Below are positions 16,142-25,420 of a stretch of 64,000 nt of DNA, in pieces. How positions within the stretch are numbered: the first letter of the stretch is position 1; each line of letters starts with the position of its first letter. The notes under the pieces were generated by a model. The model was not told where the DNA came from and ran no database searches. It saw only the letters and a program-made list of their open reading frames with translations. Location of the stretch: the NCBI RefSeq assembly GCF_018122655.1, contig NZ_JAGRQC010000001.1, forward strand, positions 1,054,001-1,118,000, given 5' to 3'. Origin of the DNA: Stakelama marina (lineage in GTDB: Bacteria > Pseudomonadota > Alphaproteobacteria > Sphingomonadales > Sphingomonadaceae). Made by a program: the position numbers and the translations under genes.

Positions 16142-16969
16142 ATGTCCGCCGATCGCAAATCTCCGCCGCGCAAACGCCGCCCCGCTCGCCCGTCCCGCCC
16201 CGCGCAACCCAACCCCGGGTCGCGCGCGGAAAAAGAGGAGCAGCGCATCGCCAAATTGCTGGCGCGTGCCGGGGTCGCTTCGCGGCGAGAGGTCGAGCGG
16301 ATGATCGGCGAAGGTCGCGTCGCGATCGACGGCAAGGTGCTGGAAACGCCGGCGACACTCGTCGCATCGCTGCGCGGCGTCACGGTCGATGGCAAGCCGG
16401 TGGCAGAGCCGGCGCCCGCACGCCTGTTTCTCTTTCACAAGCCCACCGGCTGCCTGACCACCGAGCGCGACCCCAAGGGCCGCAAGACGATCTACGACGT
16501 GCTGCCCAAGGATTTACCGCGCCTGATGCCGGTCGGTCGCCTCGATTATAATACCGAGGGGCTGCTGCTGCTGACCACCGATGGCGAATTCAAGCGCCAG
16601 CTCGAACTCCCCGCAACGGGTGTCGAGCGCACTTATCGCGCGCGTGCATTCGGACAGATCAGCCAGGAACAGCTCGAGGAACTGATCGAAGGGGTAGAGA
16701 TCGACGGCATGCGCTATGGCCGGATCGACGCCAATCTGGAGCGGCGCACCGGCGCCAATACCTGGGTCGAACTAACCCTGACCGAGGGCAAGAACCGCGA
16801 GGTACGCCGCGTTCTCGAATATCTCGGCCTGGAGGTGAACCGGTTGATCCGCACACGCTATGGCCCGTTCGAGCTTGGCGACCTGCCATCGGGCGGGATC
16901 GGCGAAGTCCGGCGCCACGACCTGATCGTGTTTCGCAAGTCGCTTGAGCGCAAGCGGCCCGGCACATGA
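16142..16969 (+). CDS. rluB: RsuA/RluB-family rRNA pseudouridine synthase
   Basis: A 275-residue protein. ATG 16142 (MSADRKSPPRKRR) is chosen because the upstream in-frame part is unlike the family. A basic Pro-rich tail (1-35) leads into an S4 RNA-binding domain (about 38-85: IAKLLARAGVASRREVERMI), then the catalytic domain with Asp in GRLDYNTEGLLLLTTDG. This best fits RluB, which makes pseudouridine 2605 in 23S rRNA, but RsuA or RluE-type specificity cannot be excluded. The stop overlaps the rsmD start (ATGA). Confidence 0.88.
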   Translation: MSADRKSPPRKRRPARPSRPAQPNPGSRAEKEEQRIAKLLARAGVASRREVERMIGEGRVAIDGKVLETPATLVASLRGVTVDGKPVAEPAPARLFLFHKPTGCLTTERDPKGRKTIYDVLPKDLPRLMPVGRLDYNTEGLLLLTTDGEFKRQLELPATGVERTYRARAFGQISQEQLEELIEGVEIDGMRYGRIDANLERRTGANTWVELTLTEGKNREVRRVLEYLGLEVNRLIRTRYGPFELGDLPSGGIGEVRRHDLIVFRKSLERKRPGT

Positions 16970-17505
16970 GGATTATCGCCGGCCAATGGCGCGGCCGCCC
17001 GCTATCGGCGCCGCGCGGCGCAACGACACGCCCGACCGCCGACCGCACGCGCGAGGCATTGTTCTCGATGCTGGCGAGCAGGCTAGGCAGCTTCGAAGAT
17101 CTGCGCGTCGGAGACATGTTCGCGGGATCGGGCGCGCTCGGCCTGGAAGCACTGTCGCGAGGAGCGGCGACATGCCTGTTCGTCGATCAGGATCAGGCTG
17201 CGATCGAGGCGCTGCGTGATAATGTCTTGCGGCTGGGGGCACGCGGAGCGGACATCCGTGCGCAATCGGTCATGGCGCTCGGTCCCGCGCCGCAACCGCT
17301 CGACCTGATCCTTATGGACCCGCCCTATGGAACCGGTGCCGGCGCGGTCGCGCTCGACCGGCTCAACCGGCTTGGCTGGATCGGCGAGCATAGCTGGATC
17401 AGCATAGAGACCGAACGCGGCGAAGACGTGACGGTAACGGGCTTCGAGGCCGACGCCGTTCGCGCACACGGCAAGGCGCAGATATCGCTGCTGCGACCCG
17501 CCTAA
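16966..17505 (+). CDS. rsmD: 16S rRNA (guanine(966)-N(2))-methyltransferase RsmD
   Basis: A 179-residue SAM-dependent methyltransferase. It begins MRIIAGQWRGRPLSAP, as in RsmD. The SAM loop is DMFAGSGALGLEALSRGA and the N-methylation motif is DPPYGTG. It modifies G966 of 16S rRNA in the small subunit. It is translationally coupled to the pseudouridine synthase gene, so both rRNA modifications are made from one transcript. Its end overlaps convergent rimM by 4 bp. Confidence 0.95.
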   Translation: MRIIAGQWRGRPLSAPRGATTRPTADRTREALFSMLASRLGSFEDLRVGDMFAGSGALGLEALSRGAATCLFVDQDQAAIEALRDNVLRLGARGADIRAQSVMALGPAPQPLDLILMDPPYGTGAGAVALDRLNRLGWIGEHSWISIETERGEDVTVTGFEADAVRAHGKAQISLLRPA

Positions 17506-18023
17506 AACTCAGCGAACTCGGCCGACACCACGAGGCGGCCGCCATTCCATTCGGGAACCGCTTCGGGCCGCATCGGCACCATGAAGCGTTTGCCCGAGGG
17601 GCGTTCTATCTCGACCACGTCGCCGGCGCCGAAATCGTCGACCGCGACGACGCGGCCAAGCGCCTCTCCGTCTGCGGAGACCGCCGGCAAGCCGAGAAGA
17701 TCGACATGATAATATTCGCCGTCATCAAGCGGCGGCAGCGCCGAACGCGGCACTGTCAATTCGGTCCCGCGCAGCCGCTCGGCAGCGGTGCGGTCGCCGA
17801 TTTCGGCAAAGCGCGCAATCGCGCCGTTCGGCCCTTTGCGGACCGATTTCAGCGTCAGCGCGCCGCCGTTGAAGCTGCGATAGCGGCCGATGTCCTCGGC
17901 AAAGACCTTCAGCCGGACTTCCCCCGTCACGCCGTGCGCGCCGATAATGGCGGCCAGCGTGACGGCGAAATCGTCCTTTCCGCATTCCTGCGGCGCCGGG
18001 GGAGGGATTGTTTCAGACGGCAA
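17502..18023 (-). CDS. rimM: Ribosome maturation factor RimM
   Basis: A 173-residue protein. The N-terminal RimM domain starts VTLAAIIGAHGVTGEVRLKVF, and the PRC-barrel half contains YYHVDLLGLPAV and DVVEIERPSGKRFMVPM. It binds S19 and helps 30S maturation. The start appears to be TTG at 18023 (codons TTG-CCG-TCT), since no ATG occurs in frame before an upstream stop and GGGAGGG lies 7-8 bp upstream. It follows rpsP, as is usual, but the customary trmD and rplS do not follow; convergent rsmD does. Confidence 0.93.
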   Translation of the reverse strand: MPSETIPPPAPQECGKDDFAVTLAAIIGAHGVTGEVRLKVFAEDIGRYRSFNGGALTLKSVRKGPNGAIARFAEIGDRTAAERLRGTELTVPRSALPPLDDGEYYHVDLLGLPAVSADGEALGRVVAVDDFGAGDVVEIERPSGKRFMVPMRPEAVPEWNGGRLVVSAEFAEF

Positions 18024-18042
18024 GGTCGATGCCCTCCCCTGA

Positions 18043-18064
18043 TCCCTCCCGCAAGCGGGAGGGA
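18043..18064. repeat. Perfect palindromic hairpin between rpsP and rimM
   Basis: TCCCTCCCGC (18043-18052), loop AA, GCGGGAGGGA (18055-18064), a 10-bp perfect stem in the 49-bp spacer. It resembles the short palindromes dispersed in sphingomonad genomes. It could stabilise the rpsP message or partly terminate it, which would set the rpsP:rimM ratio. Confidence 0.6.
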
Positions 18065-18072
18065 TTCACCGA

Positions 18073-18537
18073 TCAGCCCTCGGCGGGCGGAGTTTCTTCG
18101 GCCGTCGCTTCGGCGACCTGCTCGGCTTCGGGCGTGGGCTCTTCGGTGGCCGCTTCGACCTCGGCCGCGACAACTGCCTCGGCTTCGGCTTCTTGCGCTG
18201 CCTTCAGCTTTTCCTCACGCTCCTCGGCGCGCTCCTTGGCCTTCTCGCCCGGCTCACCCTTTTTCGGGTTGCTGCGGGCAGCGCGTTCCTTGATGCCGGC
18301 GGCGTCGAGGAAGCGGAGAACGCGATCGGTCGGCTGCGCGCCAAGGCCCAGCCAGTGCTTCGCACGGTCGCCATCGAGCACGACGCGCTTTTCGTCGTCT
18401 TTCGCGAGGAGCGGGTTGTAGCTGCCGATCTTTTCGATGAAACGGCCGTCGCGCGGGCTGCGCGCATCGGCAACGACGATCCGGTAATAAGGACGCTTCT
18501 TCGAGCCGCCCCGCGACAAACGCATGCTGAGTGCCAT
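18073..18537 (-). CDS. rpsP: 30S ribosomal protein S16 with long acidic tail
   Basis: A 154-residue protein. Residues 1-85 are canonical S16 ([43 protein letters not shown]-type end). The remaining 70 residues are a Glu/Ala-rich tail ([20 protein letters not shown], then Ala-Glu-Pro repeats). Most S16 proteins are 75-90 residues, but tails of this sort occur in sphingomonads. It lies 81 bp after the ffh stop and 49 bp before rimM, so all three may be co-transcribed. Confidence 0.96.
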   Translation of the reverse strand: MALSMRLSRGGSKKRPYYRIVVADARSPRDGRFIEKIGSYNPLLAKDDEKRVVLDGDRAKHWLGLGAQPTDRVLRFLDAAGIKERAARSNPKKGEPGEKAKERAEEREEKLKAAQEAEAEAVVAAEVEAATEEPTPEAEQVAEATAEETPPAEG

Positions 18538-18618
18538 TTTCTACTTTCTTCCTTCTTCAATACCCATCCGGCCGGGCCGGGAGTTCGTTTTCAAAACCAA
18601 ACGCTTTCGACGGCAGCG

Positions 18619-20115
18619 TTATTTCTTCTTCTTGACCATATTTTCGAAACCGGGCGGGAGTTGCGGCATGCCGCCTTTGCCCGGGAGGCCGGGCATTCCG
18701 CCCATCTTGCCCATCGCATCGCCCAATTCGGGGCCGCCCATGGCGTTGCCGAGGCCGCCGAGCCCACCGCCCGGCCCGCCTTTTCCGAGCATTGCCATCA
18801 TGCCCTTGATGCCGCCCATCTTCTTGATCTTCTTCATGGCGGTGGACATTTCCTGGTGCATCTTGAGCAGCCGGTTGACGTCCTGCACCGTCGTGCCCGA
18901 ACCATTGGCGACGCGGCGCTTGCGCTTGGCGTTCAGGAGCGCGGGCTTGGCGCGCTCCTTCGGAGTCATCGAGGTGATCATCGCATCCATGCGGAGCAGC
19001 AGGCGTTCATCCACCGCGCCCGAAGCCATCGCCGCCTGCGCCTTCTTCATCCCCGGGATCATGCCGGCAAGCGCGCCGAGACCGCCCATCTTGCGCATCT
19101 GGGCAAGCTGCGAGCGCAGGTCGTTCATGTCGAACTGCCCCTTGGCGAGCCGCTGCGCCATGCGCTCGGCATCTTCCTGCTCGATCGACTGCGCCGCCTT
19201 TTCGACCAGGCTGACGACGTCGCCCATGCCCAGAATCCGTCCGGCGACGCGCTCGGGATGGAAAGGCTCGATCGCATCGAGCTTCTCACCGACGCCGGCG
19301 AACTTGATCGGCTTGCCGGTGACCTCGCGCATCGACAGCGCCGCGCCGCCGCGCGCATCGCCGTCCATCCGGGTCAGGATGACGCCCGTCAGCGGCACCT
19401 GTTCAGAGAAGTTCTGCGCGACATTGACCGCATCCTGACCGGTCAGCGAATCGACGACGAGCAGGATTTCGGCCGGGTTGGCGACCTCTGCCACCGCCTT
19501 CATCTCATCCATCAGCGCCTGATCGACGTGCAAGCGGCCCGCGGTATCGAGCATCAGAACGTCGTGGCCCTGAAGCTTCGCGGACTGAAGCGCACGCCGA
19601 GCGATATCGACCGGCTGCTGGCCCTCTATGATCGGCAAGGTCGCGACTTCGGTCTGCGTGCCGAGCGTCGCAAGTTGTTCCTGCGCCGCCGGGCGATTGA
19701 CGTCGAGCGACGCCATCAGAACCTTCTTGTTCTGCTTGCCCTTGAGCATCTTGGCCAGCTTGGCGGTGGTCGTCGTCTTACCCGAACCCTGAAGCCCGAC
19801 CAGCATGACGACCGCCGGTGGCGTCGTGCCGATGTCGAGTTCGGCCGTATCGGGGCCAAGCATCTCGACCAGCTCGTCATGGACGATCTTGACGACCTGC
19901 TGACCGGGCGTGACCGAACGCAACACGTTCTGACCGATCGCCTTTTCGGTCGCGCGCTCGACAAAGGCGCGCGCGACGGGAAGCGCCACGTCAGCCTCGA
20001 GCAGCGCCACGCGAACCTCGCGCATGGCGGTGCGGACATCGGCCTCTGTCAGCGCGCCGCGCCCACGAAGCCTGTCGAATACTCCGCCGAGCCGGTCGCT
20101 CAAACTATCGAACAT
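18619..20115 (-). CDS. ffh: Signal recognition particle GTPase Ffh
   Basis: About 498 residues from ATG 20115 (MFDSLSDRLGGVFDRLRGRG). An N-domain precedes the G-domain, with GLQGSGKTTTTAKLA, DTAGRLHVD and TRMDGDARGG. The C-terminal M-domain is Met/Gly-rich (GGMPGLPGKGGMPQLPPG) and binds 4.5S RNA and signal peptides. An in-frame start 8 codons upstream is less likely. The receptor FtsY is encoded at 23.8 kb and the SRP RNA at 45.8 kb, so the whole bacterial SRP is in this window. Confidence 0.97.
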   Translation of the reverse strand: MFDSLSDRLGGVFDRLRGRGALTEADVRTAMREVRVALLEADVALPVARAFVERATEKAIGQNVLRSVTPGQQVVKIVHDELVEMLGPDTAELDIGTTPPAVVMLVGLQGSGKTTTTAKLAKMLKGKQNKKVLMASLDVNRPAAQEQLATLGTQTEVATLPIIEGQQPVDIARRALQSAKLQGHDVLMLDTAGRLHVDQALMDEMKAVAEVANPAEILLVVDSLTGQDAVNVAQNFSEQVPLTGVILTRMDGDARGGAALSMREVTGKPIKFAGVGEKLDAIEPFHPERVAGRILGMGDVVSLVEKAAQSIEQEDAERMAQRLAKGQFDMNDLRSQLAQMRKMGGLGALAGMIPGMKKAQAAMASGAVDERLLLRMDAMITSMTPKERAKPALLNAKRKRRVANGSGTTVQDVNRLLKMHQEMSTAMKKIKKMGGIKGMMAMLGKGGPGGGLGGLGNAMGGPELGDAMGKMGGMPGLPGKGGMPQLPPGFENMVKKKK

Positions 20116-20340
20116 GCGCACTCCAATTTCCTGTCGCACCCGCGTAACGCAAAATGCGCCGGCGGACGAAACCTCGTCGGCCGGCGTCGCCCCATGGGAC
20201 GGTACAAATATACGTGTCGCGATTGCGAACGACGCGGCCTTTAGCGCCTTCCGGGCAAAAGCGCAAGTTCGACCGGCTTAACCCGATTTATACCGATCGA
20301 GTCGATGATCCCCCGATCGAAGGAAGGGGAAGAACCGACA

Positions 20341-21972
20341 ATGACGCCGGGTTCGGAACGAACGCCAGCAAAGGCGCGCCGCGCAAGCGGAGAACTGCTG
20401 AGCGGCGCTGTCGCCATCGCCGCGATCCTGCTGTTCGTCGGCACGGGCAGTTCGGTTCTGTCCGCTACCCTTGCCTATTATTTCGAGGGCGGCGAGCCTG
20501 CCGACCGCACGATCGTGATCGCCCTGCTGCTCAATGTCGCGCTGATCCTGATCGGCTGGCGTCGCCATCATTACCTGTCAGAGGAAATCTCGCTTCGCAC
20601 TGCCGCCGAGGAGCGCGCGCAGTTGCTGGCATCGCGCGATCCGCTGACCGGATTTCTCAACCGCCGCAGCATGGCCGAAGAAGGCGCAGCGCTGCTTTCA
20701 CGCGGGACGAAGCGCGGCAAGGCAACCGCACTCCTGCTGCTCGATCTCGATCATTTCAAGAGCGTCAACGACATGCACGGCCATACCGTCGGCGATGCGT
20801 TGCTGCGCGCGGTTGCCGAGGAAATGACCCATATCCTGCCGCAAAGCGCGCTGATCGCCCGTTTCGGCGGCGACGAGTTCGCCTGCGCGATGCTGTTCGA
20901 TCCCGAACATCCCGGCACCGTCGACCGGATTGCCGACCGGCTCGTCAGCCGGATGGCACAGCCGTTCACGGTCGAAGGGATCGGCTGCCATATTTCCTGC
21001 TCGCTGGGCCTGGCCCGGTCCGATTTCGGCTGCCCAAGCATCGATGCGCTGATGCGCTCGGCCGATATCGCGATGTATTCTGCGAAGAAATCGGGCCGCA
21101 ATCGCTTCGCCTGGTTCGACCGGTCGATGGAGCGCGAGCTGGAAGCGCGCAACGAACTGGAAAACGGGCTGCGTTCCGCGATTCCCCGGCAGGAGATCGT
21201 TCCCTATTTCGAACAGCAGATCGACCTAGCCACGATGCGCCTGCAGGGGTTCGAGGTATTGGCGCGCTGGGAACACCCGACACGCGGCCTGATCTCGCCC
21301 GAAGAATTCATCCCCGTGGCCGAAGAAACCGGCATGATCGCCGAATTGTCGATGTCGATCATGCGTCAGGCCTTTGCCAGCGCGCGCGATTGGGACAGCT
21401 CGATCTCGCTCGCGGTCAATATCTCGCCCTGGCAGCTCCGCGATGCGTGGCTTGCCCAGAAGATCATCAAGCTGCTCACCGAAACGCGCTTTCCGGCAGA
21501 GCGGCTGGAGGTGGAAATCACCGAAAGCGCCCTGTTCGACAATATGGCGCTGGCGCAGTCGATCATCGGCAGCCTGAAAAACCAGGGTATTCGCCTGGCG
21601 CTCGACGATTTCGGTACGGGATACAGCTCGCTCGCGCATTTGCGTGCGCTGCCGTTCGACAGGATCAAGATCGACCGAAGCTTCATCGTGTCGATGTCCG
21701 AAAATCCCGATAGCGCGGCAATCGTCACGGCGATCACCAAGCTCGGCGAAAGCCTGAACCTGCCGGTCACCGCCGAGGGGATCGAGGACGAGGCGGTCGC
21801 CGCCCGGCTGCTCGCGATGGGCTGTTCAAAGGGGCAAGGCTGGCATTTCGGCAAACCGCTGTCGATGACGGGCGCGCGCCGGTTGCTCGCTGAAAAGCGC
21901 CTGCTCACGGCAGCACCCAACCCCGATCAACCTCCCGTCCGCGTAGCTACCAACCAGCGTCTGGCTGGCTGA
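20341..21972 (+). CDS. Membrane GGDEF-EAL protein (c-di-GMP metabolism)
   Basis: A 543-residue protein from ATG 20341, preceded by GGAAGGGG. Two TM helices (about 19-46 and 57-73) precede a GGDEF domain with intact GGDEF at 176-180 but no RxxD inhibitory site. An EAL domain follows with motif GFEVLARWEHP (EVL for EAL), ITESALFD and LDDFGTGYSSL, the last being the metal and loop-6 region. It could make or degrade c-di-GMP; the intact EAL residues suggest phosphodiesterase activity. It overlaps the convergent DUF924 gene by 26 bp. Confidence 0.93.
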   Translation: MTPGSERTPAKARRASGELLSGAVAIAAILLFVGTGSSVLSATLAYYFEGGEPADRTIVIALLLNVALILIGWRRHHYLSEEISLRTAAEERAQLLASRDPLTGFLNRRSMAEEGAALLSRGTKRGKATALLLLDLDHFKSVNDMHGHTVGDALLRAVAEEMTHILPQSALIARFGGDEFACAMLFDPEHPGTVDRIADRLVSRMAQPFTVEGIGCHISCSLGLARSDFGCPSIDALMRSADIAMYSAKKSGRNRFAWFDRSMERELEARNELENGLRSAIPRQEIVPYFEQQIDLATMRLQGFEVLARWEHPTRGLISPEEFIPVAEETGMIAELSMSIMRQAFASARDWDSSISLAVNISPWQLRDAWLAQKIIKLLTETRFPAERLEVEITESALFDNMALAQSIIGSLKNQGIRLALDDFGTGYSSLAHLRALPFDRIKIDRSFIVSMSENPDSAAIVTAITKLGESLNLPVTAEGIEDEAVAARLLAMGCSKGQGWHFGKPLSMTGARRLLAEKRLLTAAPNPDQPPVRVATNQRLAG

Positions 21973-22525
21973 GATATTCCTGTTCCTCGGGCGTCGATGC
22001 ACGTCCCAGCGCAGCATTACGGCTTGGGAATCGCCCGAACCGTTCGATGACGGAATGGTGATCGCGCGCGAACCGAGCCGCCTGCTCAAGACCCAAGCTT
22101 TCGAACAGGCTGACGCTGCGATTCTGCAAGGCCATATCCTCGGCATGCATCAACGGCATGTAGAGAAACTGGCGCTGGTGGTCGGTCATCTGCCGGTCCC
22201 ACCCCCGATCGAGCGCGAGCAGCGTCAATTGCCGGGCAAGCTCGTCGCCGGCATAGGCCGCAGCCGCGCCGCGATGAATGTTGCGCGAAAACTGGTCGAT
22301 CGCGATCACCGCGGCGAGCAGGGTTTCGGGGTTGTCGCGCCACGAGGCGGCACCTCCCGCAATCAGCATGTCGCGCGTCGCGGCGAAACGGCGAGCGATG
22401 GCCGCGTCGATCTCGGCGTCCTTGGCGAACCACTGTTCGGGCGACAATTCCTTGAACCAGAAGTCGAGGATATCGCGCGCGACTGCGTGGACTTCCGCCC
22501 CTGCGCGCCCTAGATCACCGGCCAT
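21947..22525 (-). CDS. DUF924 family protein
   Basis: A 192-residue helical protein with family marks: ILDFWFKELSPEQWFAKDAE at the start, IDQFSRNIHRG in the middle, and FLYMPLMHAEDMALQNRSV. Family members look like TPR-type helical bundles and have no proven function. It overlaps the 3' end of the GGDEF/EAL gene (convergent), and its start lies 34 bp from the divergent mtaB. Confidence 0.88.
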   Translation of the reverse strand: MAGDLGRAGAEVHAVARDILDFWFKELSPEQWFAKDAEIDAAIARRFAATRDMLIAGGAASWRDNPETLLAAVIAIDQFSRNIHRGAAAAYAGDELARQLTLLALDRGWDRQMTDHQRQFLYMPLMHAEDMALQNRSVSLFESLGLEQAARFARDHHSVIERFGRFPSRNAALGRASTPEEQEYLSQPDAGW

Positions 22526-22559
22526 GTCGTTCCTTTCCGTTCAGACTGCGCTGTAACGC

Positions 22560-23792
22560 ATGGCAGAGATTATCAGCCTGGGCTGCCGCCTCAACATCGC
22601 GGAAAGCGAAGGCGTCCGCGCACTGATCGGGGACCGCGATGCGGTCGTTGTGAATAGCTGCGCGGTCACCAACGAAGCGGTGCGCCGAACCCGCCAGGCG
22701 ATCCGGCGAGCGAAGCGCGAGCGCCCGGATGTCGAGGTGATCGTCACCGGATGCGCGGCGCAAATCGACCCGCAATCCTTTTCCGCCATGCCCGAAGTCG
22801 ACCGAGTGATCGGCAACAGCGACAAGCTCTCGCCCGCAGCGTGGCGTTCGGACGATGCCGTTGTGGTGCGCGACATCATGGCGCTGGAGACGACGGCTCC
22901 GCAATTCGCCGCAAGCTTCGCCGCACATGCCCGCGCCTTTGTCGAAGTGCAGAATGGCTGCGACCATCGCTGCACCTTCTGCGCGATCCCCTATGGCCGC
23001 GGCAACAGCCGCTCGGTACCGGCGGGCATCGTGGTCGATCGCATCGCGGCACTTGTCGACGCAGGGCACCGAGAAGTCGTGCTGACCGGCGTAGATCTGA
23101 CGAGCTATGGCCCCGACCTTCCCGGTGCGCCGTCGCTGGGAATGCTCGTCGAACGCATTCTGCATCATGTGCCCGCGCTCGAACGGCTGCGTCTCTCGTC
23201 GCTCGATTCGATCGAGATCGACGACCGGCTGTTCTCGCTGCTGACGCAAGAACGGCGGATGATGCCGCATGTCCACCTGTCGCTTCAGGCCGGCGACGAC
23301 ATGATCCTCAAGCGGATGAAACGCCGGCATTCGCGGCGCGATGCAGTGGCGATCGTCGAACGGCTGAAATCAGCCCGGCCGGAAATCGCCATCGGCGCCG
23401 ACATCATCGCCGGCTTCCCGACCGAAACCGACGCGATGGCGGCGAATACGTTGGCGATGATCGACGATTGCGACATCGTCCATCCGCATATCTTTCCCTA
23501 TTCGGCCAGGGACGGCACCCCGGCTGCGCGAATGCCGCAGGTGCCCGGTGACCGGATCAAGGTCCGTGCGGCGTCGCTGCGAGAGGCCGGGTCGCGGCGC
23601 AGGTCGCGGTGGCTGGCTGCGCAACATGGCACCGTTCAGCAAATGCTGGTGGAAAGACCGGGCGACCGGGGCCATGTGGGAAACTTCGCAGAGGTCGTCC
23701 TCGAACGGCCGGCACGACTGGAAATTGGGAGTATCGCCAACGTGGCCATTACCGGCACGACCGACGGCAAGCTGACAGGCACCGCGGCATGA
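22560..23792 (+). CDS. mtaB: tRNA t6A37 methylthiotransferase MtaB
   Basis: A 410-residue radical-SAM enzyme that converts t6A37 to ms2t6A37 in tRNA. The N-terminal UPF0004 domain has three cysteines for the auxiliary cluster (SLGCRLN, NSCAVTNEA, VTGCAA). The radical-SAM cluster is CDHRCTFC. A TRAM-like region ends the protein. The CRLN motif, where MiaB has CQMN, points to MtaB. The stop overlaps ftsY by ATGA. Confidence 0.93.
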   Translation: MAEIISLGCRLNIAESEGVRALIGDRDAVVVNSCAVTNEAVRRTRQAIRRAKRERPDVEVIVTGCAAQIDPQSFSAMPEVDRVIGNSDKLSPAAWRSDDAVVVRDIMALETTAPQFAASFAAHARAFVEVQNGCDHRCTFCAIPYGRGNSRSVPAGIVVDRIAALVDAGHREVVLTGVDLTSYGPDLPGAPSLGMLVERILHHVPALERLRLSSLDSIEIDDRLFSLLTQERRMMPHVHLSLQAGDDMILKRMKRRHSRRDAVAIVERLKSARPEIAIGADIIAGFPTETDAMAANTLAMIDDCDIVHPHIFPYSARDGTPAARMPQVPGDRIKVRAASLREAGSRRRSRWLAAQHGTVQQMLVERPGDRGHVGNFAEVVLERPARLEIGSIANVAITGTTDGKLTGTAA

Positions 23793-24718
23793 GCAACGGA
23801 AGCTGGCACGACCGCCTGATGGGCGGATTCAAGCGCACGTCAGACCGCCTGATGGGCAATCTTGCCGGCCTTTCGGGGGCGCGCCTCGACGACGAAACGC
23901 TCGACGAGATCGAAGAAGCGCTTATCGCATCGGACCTCGGCCCCGAAATGGCCGCGCGCGTTCGCAAGCGGCTCGCCGAAGGTCAGTTCGAACGCAACAT
24001 GGAAGAACTCGGCATCCGGCTGGTCGTCGCCGAAGAGGTCGAAAAAAGCCTCACCCCGGTAGCCGAACCGCTGGAAATCGACGCCTTTCCCCGGCCGCAG
24101 GTTATCCTCGTCATCGGGGTCAACGGATCGGGCAAGACGACCACGATCGCAAAGCTCGCCAATCTGTTCCTCGAACAGGACTACAACGTCCTGCTCGCGG
24201 CAGGCGACACGTTCCGGGCAGCCGCGATCGGCCAGCTCAAGACATGGGCCGACCGTATCGGCGTGCCCATCGTGTCCGGCCCCGAGGGCGGCGACGCGGC
24301 CGGAATTGTCTATGACGCGGTAAAACAGGCCACCGCCATCGGCACCGACGTGCTGATCGTCGACACGGCGGGGCGCCTGCAGAACAAGCGCGAGCTGATG
24401 GACGAACTCGCCAAGATCCGCCGCGTGCTGGGCCGCCTGAACCCCGAAGCACCGCACGATGTCGTTCTGGTGCTCGACGCCACGACCGGACAGAATGCGC
24501 TCAACCAGATCGAGGTGTTCAAGGAAGTGGCGGGCGTGACAGGACTGGTAATGACGAAACTCGATGGCACCGCACGCGGCGGTGTTCTCGTCAATGCGGC
24601 GGAGAAATACGGGCTACCGATTCACGCGATCGGCGTCGGCGAAAAAGTCGATGATCTGCGTCCTTTCGATGCCAATGAGGTTGCGCGCATCATCGCCGGC
24701 GTGGACAAGGCGGTCTGA
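23789..24718 (+). CDS. ftsY: Signal recognition particle receptor FtsY
   Basis: A 309-residue SRP receptor. It begins MSNGSWHDRLMGGFKRTSDR, has a short N-domain with a membrane-targeting amphipathic helix and little acidic A-domain. The G-domain shows GVNGSGKTTTIAKLA, AAGDTFRAAAIGQL, DTAGRLQNK and TKLDGTARGG. It is translationally coupled to mtaB and is 2 bp before yciB. It pairs with Ffh, encoded on the opposite strand about 4 kb away. Confidence 0.97.
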   Translation: MSNGSWHDRLMGGFKRTSDRLMGNLAGLSGARLDDETLDEIEEALIASDLGPEMAARVRKRLAEGQFERNMEELGIRLVVAEEVEKSLTPVAEPLEIDAFPRPQVILVIGVNGSGKTTTIAKLANLFLEQDYNVLLAAGDTFRAAAIGQLKTWADRIGVPIVSGPEGGDAAGIVYDAVKQATAIGTDVLIVDTAGRLQNKRELMDELAKIRRVLGRLNPEAPHDVVLVLDATTGQNALNQIEVFKEVAGVTGLVMTKLDGTARGGVLVNAAEKYGLPIHAIGVGEKVDDLRPFDANEVARIIAGVDKAV

Positions 24719-24720
24719 CG

Positions 24721-25359
24721 ATGGCGAAGGAACAGACGCCCGCTTCGCCCGGGCTCCGCATGGCGATCGATTTCGGCCCGCTGGTCATATTCTTCGCGGT
24801 CAATTTCCTCGCCAAATATATCCCGCTGCCCGGGCCGGTCGAAAGCATCGGACGGCTGCTGCTGGCCACCGCCGCGTTCATGATCGCAACGCTGGTCGCG
24901 ATGCTCGTTTCGCAGATCAAGACTCGGCATATCTCGCCGATGCTCTGGATATCGGGCGTACTCGTGATCGTGTTCGGCGGGCTGACGCTCTATTTTCACG
25001 ACGAGAACTTCATCAAGATGAAGCCGACGATCGTCTATGCGATCTTCGCCGTCGTGCTCGGCTATGGCCTTATCAGCGACAAGCCGGTGCTCCAGATGCT
25101 GCTCGAAACCGCATATCCGGGCCTGAACGCGCGTGGCTGGCGCCTGCTGACGATCAACTGGACGCTGTTCTTCATCGGCATGGCGATTCTCAACGAAGTC
25201 GTCTGGCGCACCCAAAGCACCGATTTCTGGGTCGCGTTCAAATTATGGGGTGCGGTGCCGCTGACACTGATCTTCGCCGCAGCGAACATCCCGATGCTGC
25301 TGAAACACGGCATGGGCGAGGAAAAAAGCGAGGACCCGCCGATCCCGCCCGAAGGCTGA
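24721..25359 (+). CDS. yciB: Septation protein / inner membrane-spanning protein YciB (IspZ)
   Basis: A 212-residue membrane protein with about five TM helices. The IspZ/YciB start is recognisable as IDFGPLVIFFAVNF, and the conserved end contains GWRLLTINWTLFFIGMAILNE-type sequence followed by W-x-x-F-K-L-W-G. It is involved in septation and envelope synthesis in enterics. It starts 2 bp after ftsY, so it is the third gene of an mtaB-ftsY-yciB operon, which ends at the terminator at 25368. Confidence 0.92.
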   Translation: MAKEQTPASPGLRMAIDFGPLVIFFAVNFLAKYIPLPGPVESIGRLLLATAAFMIATLVAMLVSQIKTRHISPMLWISGVLVIVFGGLTLYFHDENFIKMKPTIVYAIFAVVLGYGLISDKPVLQMLLETAYPGLNARGWRLLTINWTLFFIGMAILNEVVWRTQSTDFWVAFKLWGAVPLTLIFAAANIPMLLKHGMGEEKSEDPPIPPEG

Positions 25360-25367
25360 GGCCGAAG

Positions 25368-25400
25368 AAAAAGGGCCCCGGTCGCCCGGAGCCCCTTTAT
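25368..25400. terminator. Bidirectional terminator between yciB and sodB
   Basis: AAAAGGGCCCCGG pairs with CCGGAGCCCCTTT across a TCGC loop, with two mismatches. It has A-rich sequence on the left and a T-containing right side, so it can end transcripts from both convergent genes. Confidence 0.65.
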
Positions 25401-25420
25401 TTGCAGGTGAACCGCAAGGC

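Noticed and set aside
18193-20244. 683-codon forward frame opposite rpsP and ffh
   Set aside because: His/Arg/Leu-rich antisense translation of two certain genes; arises from high G+C codon bias.
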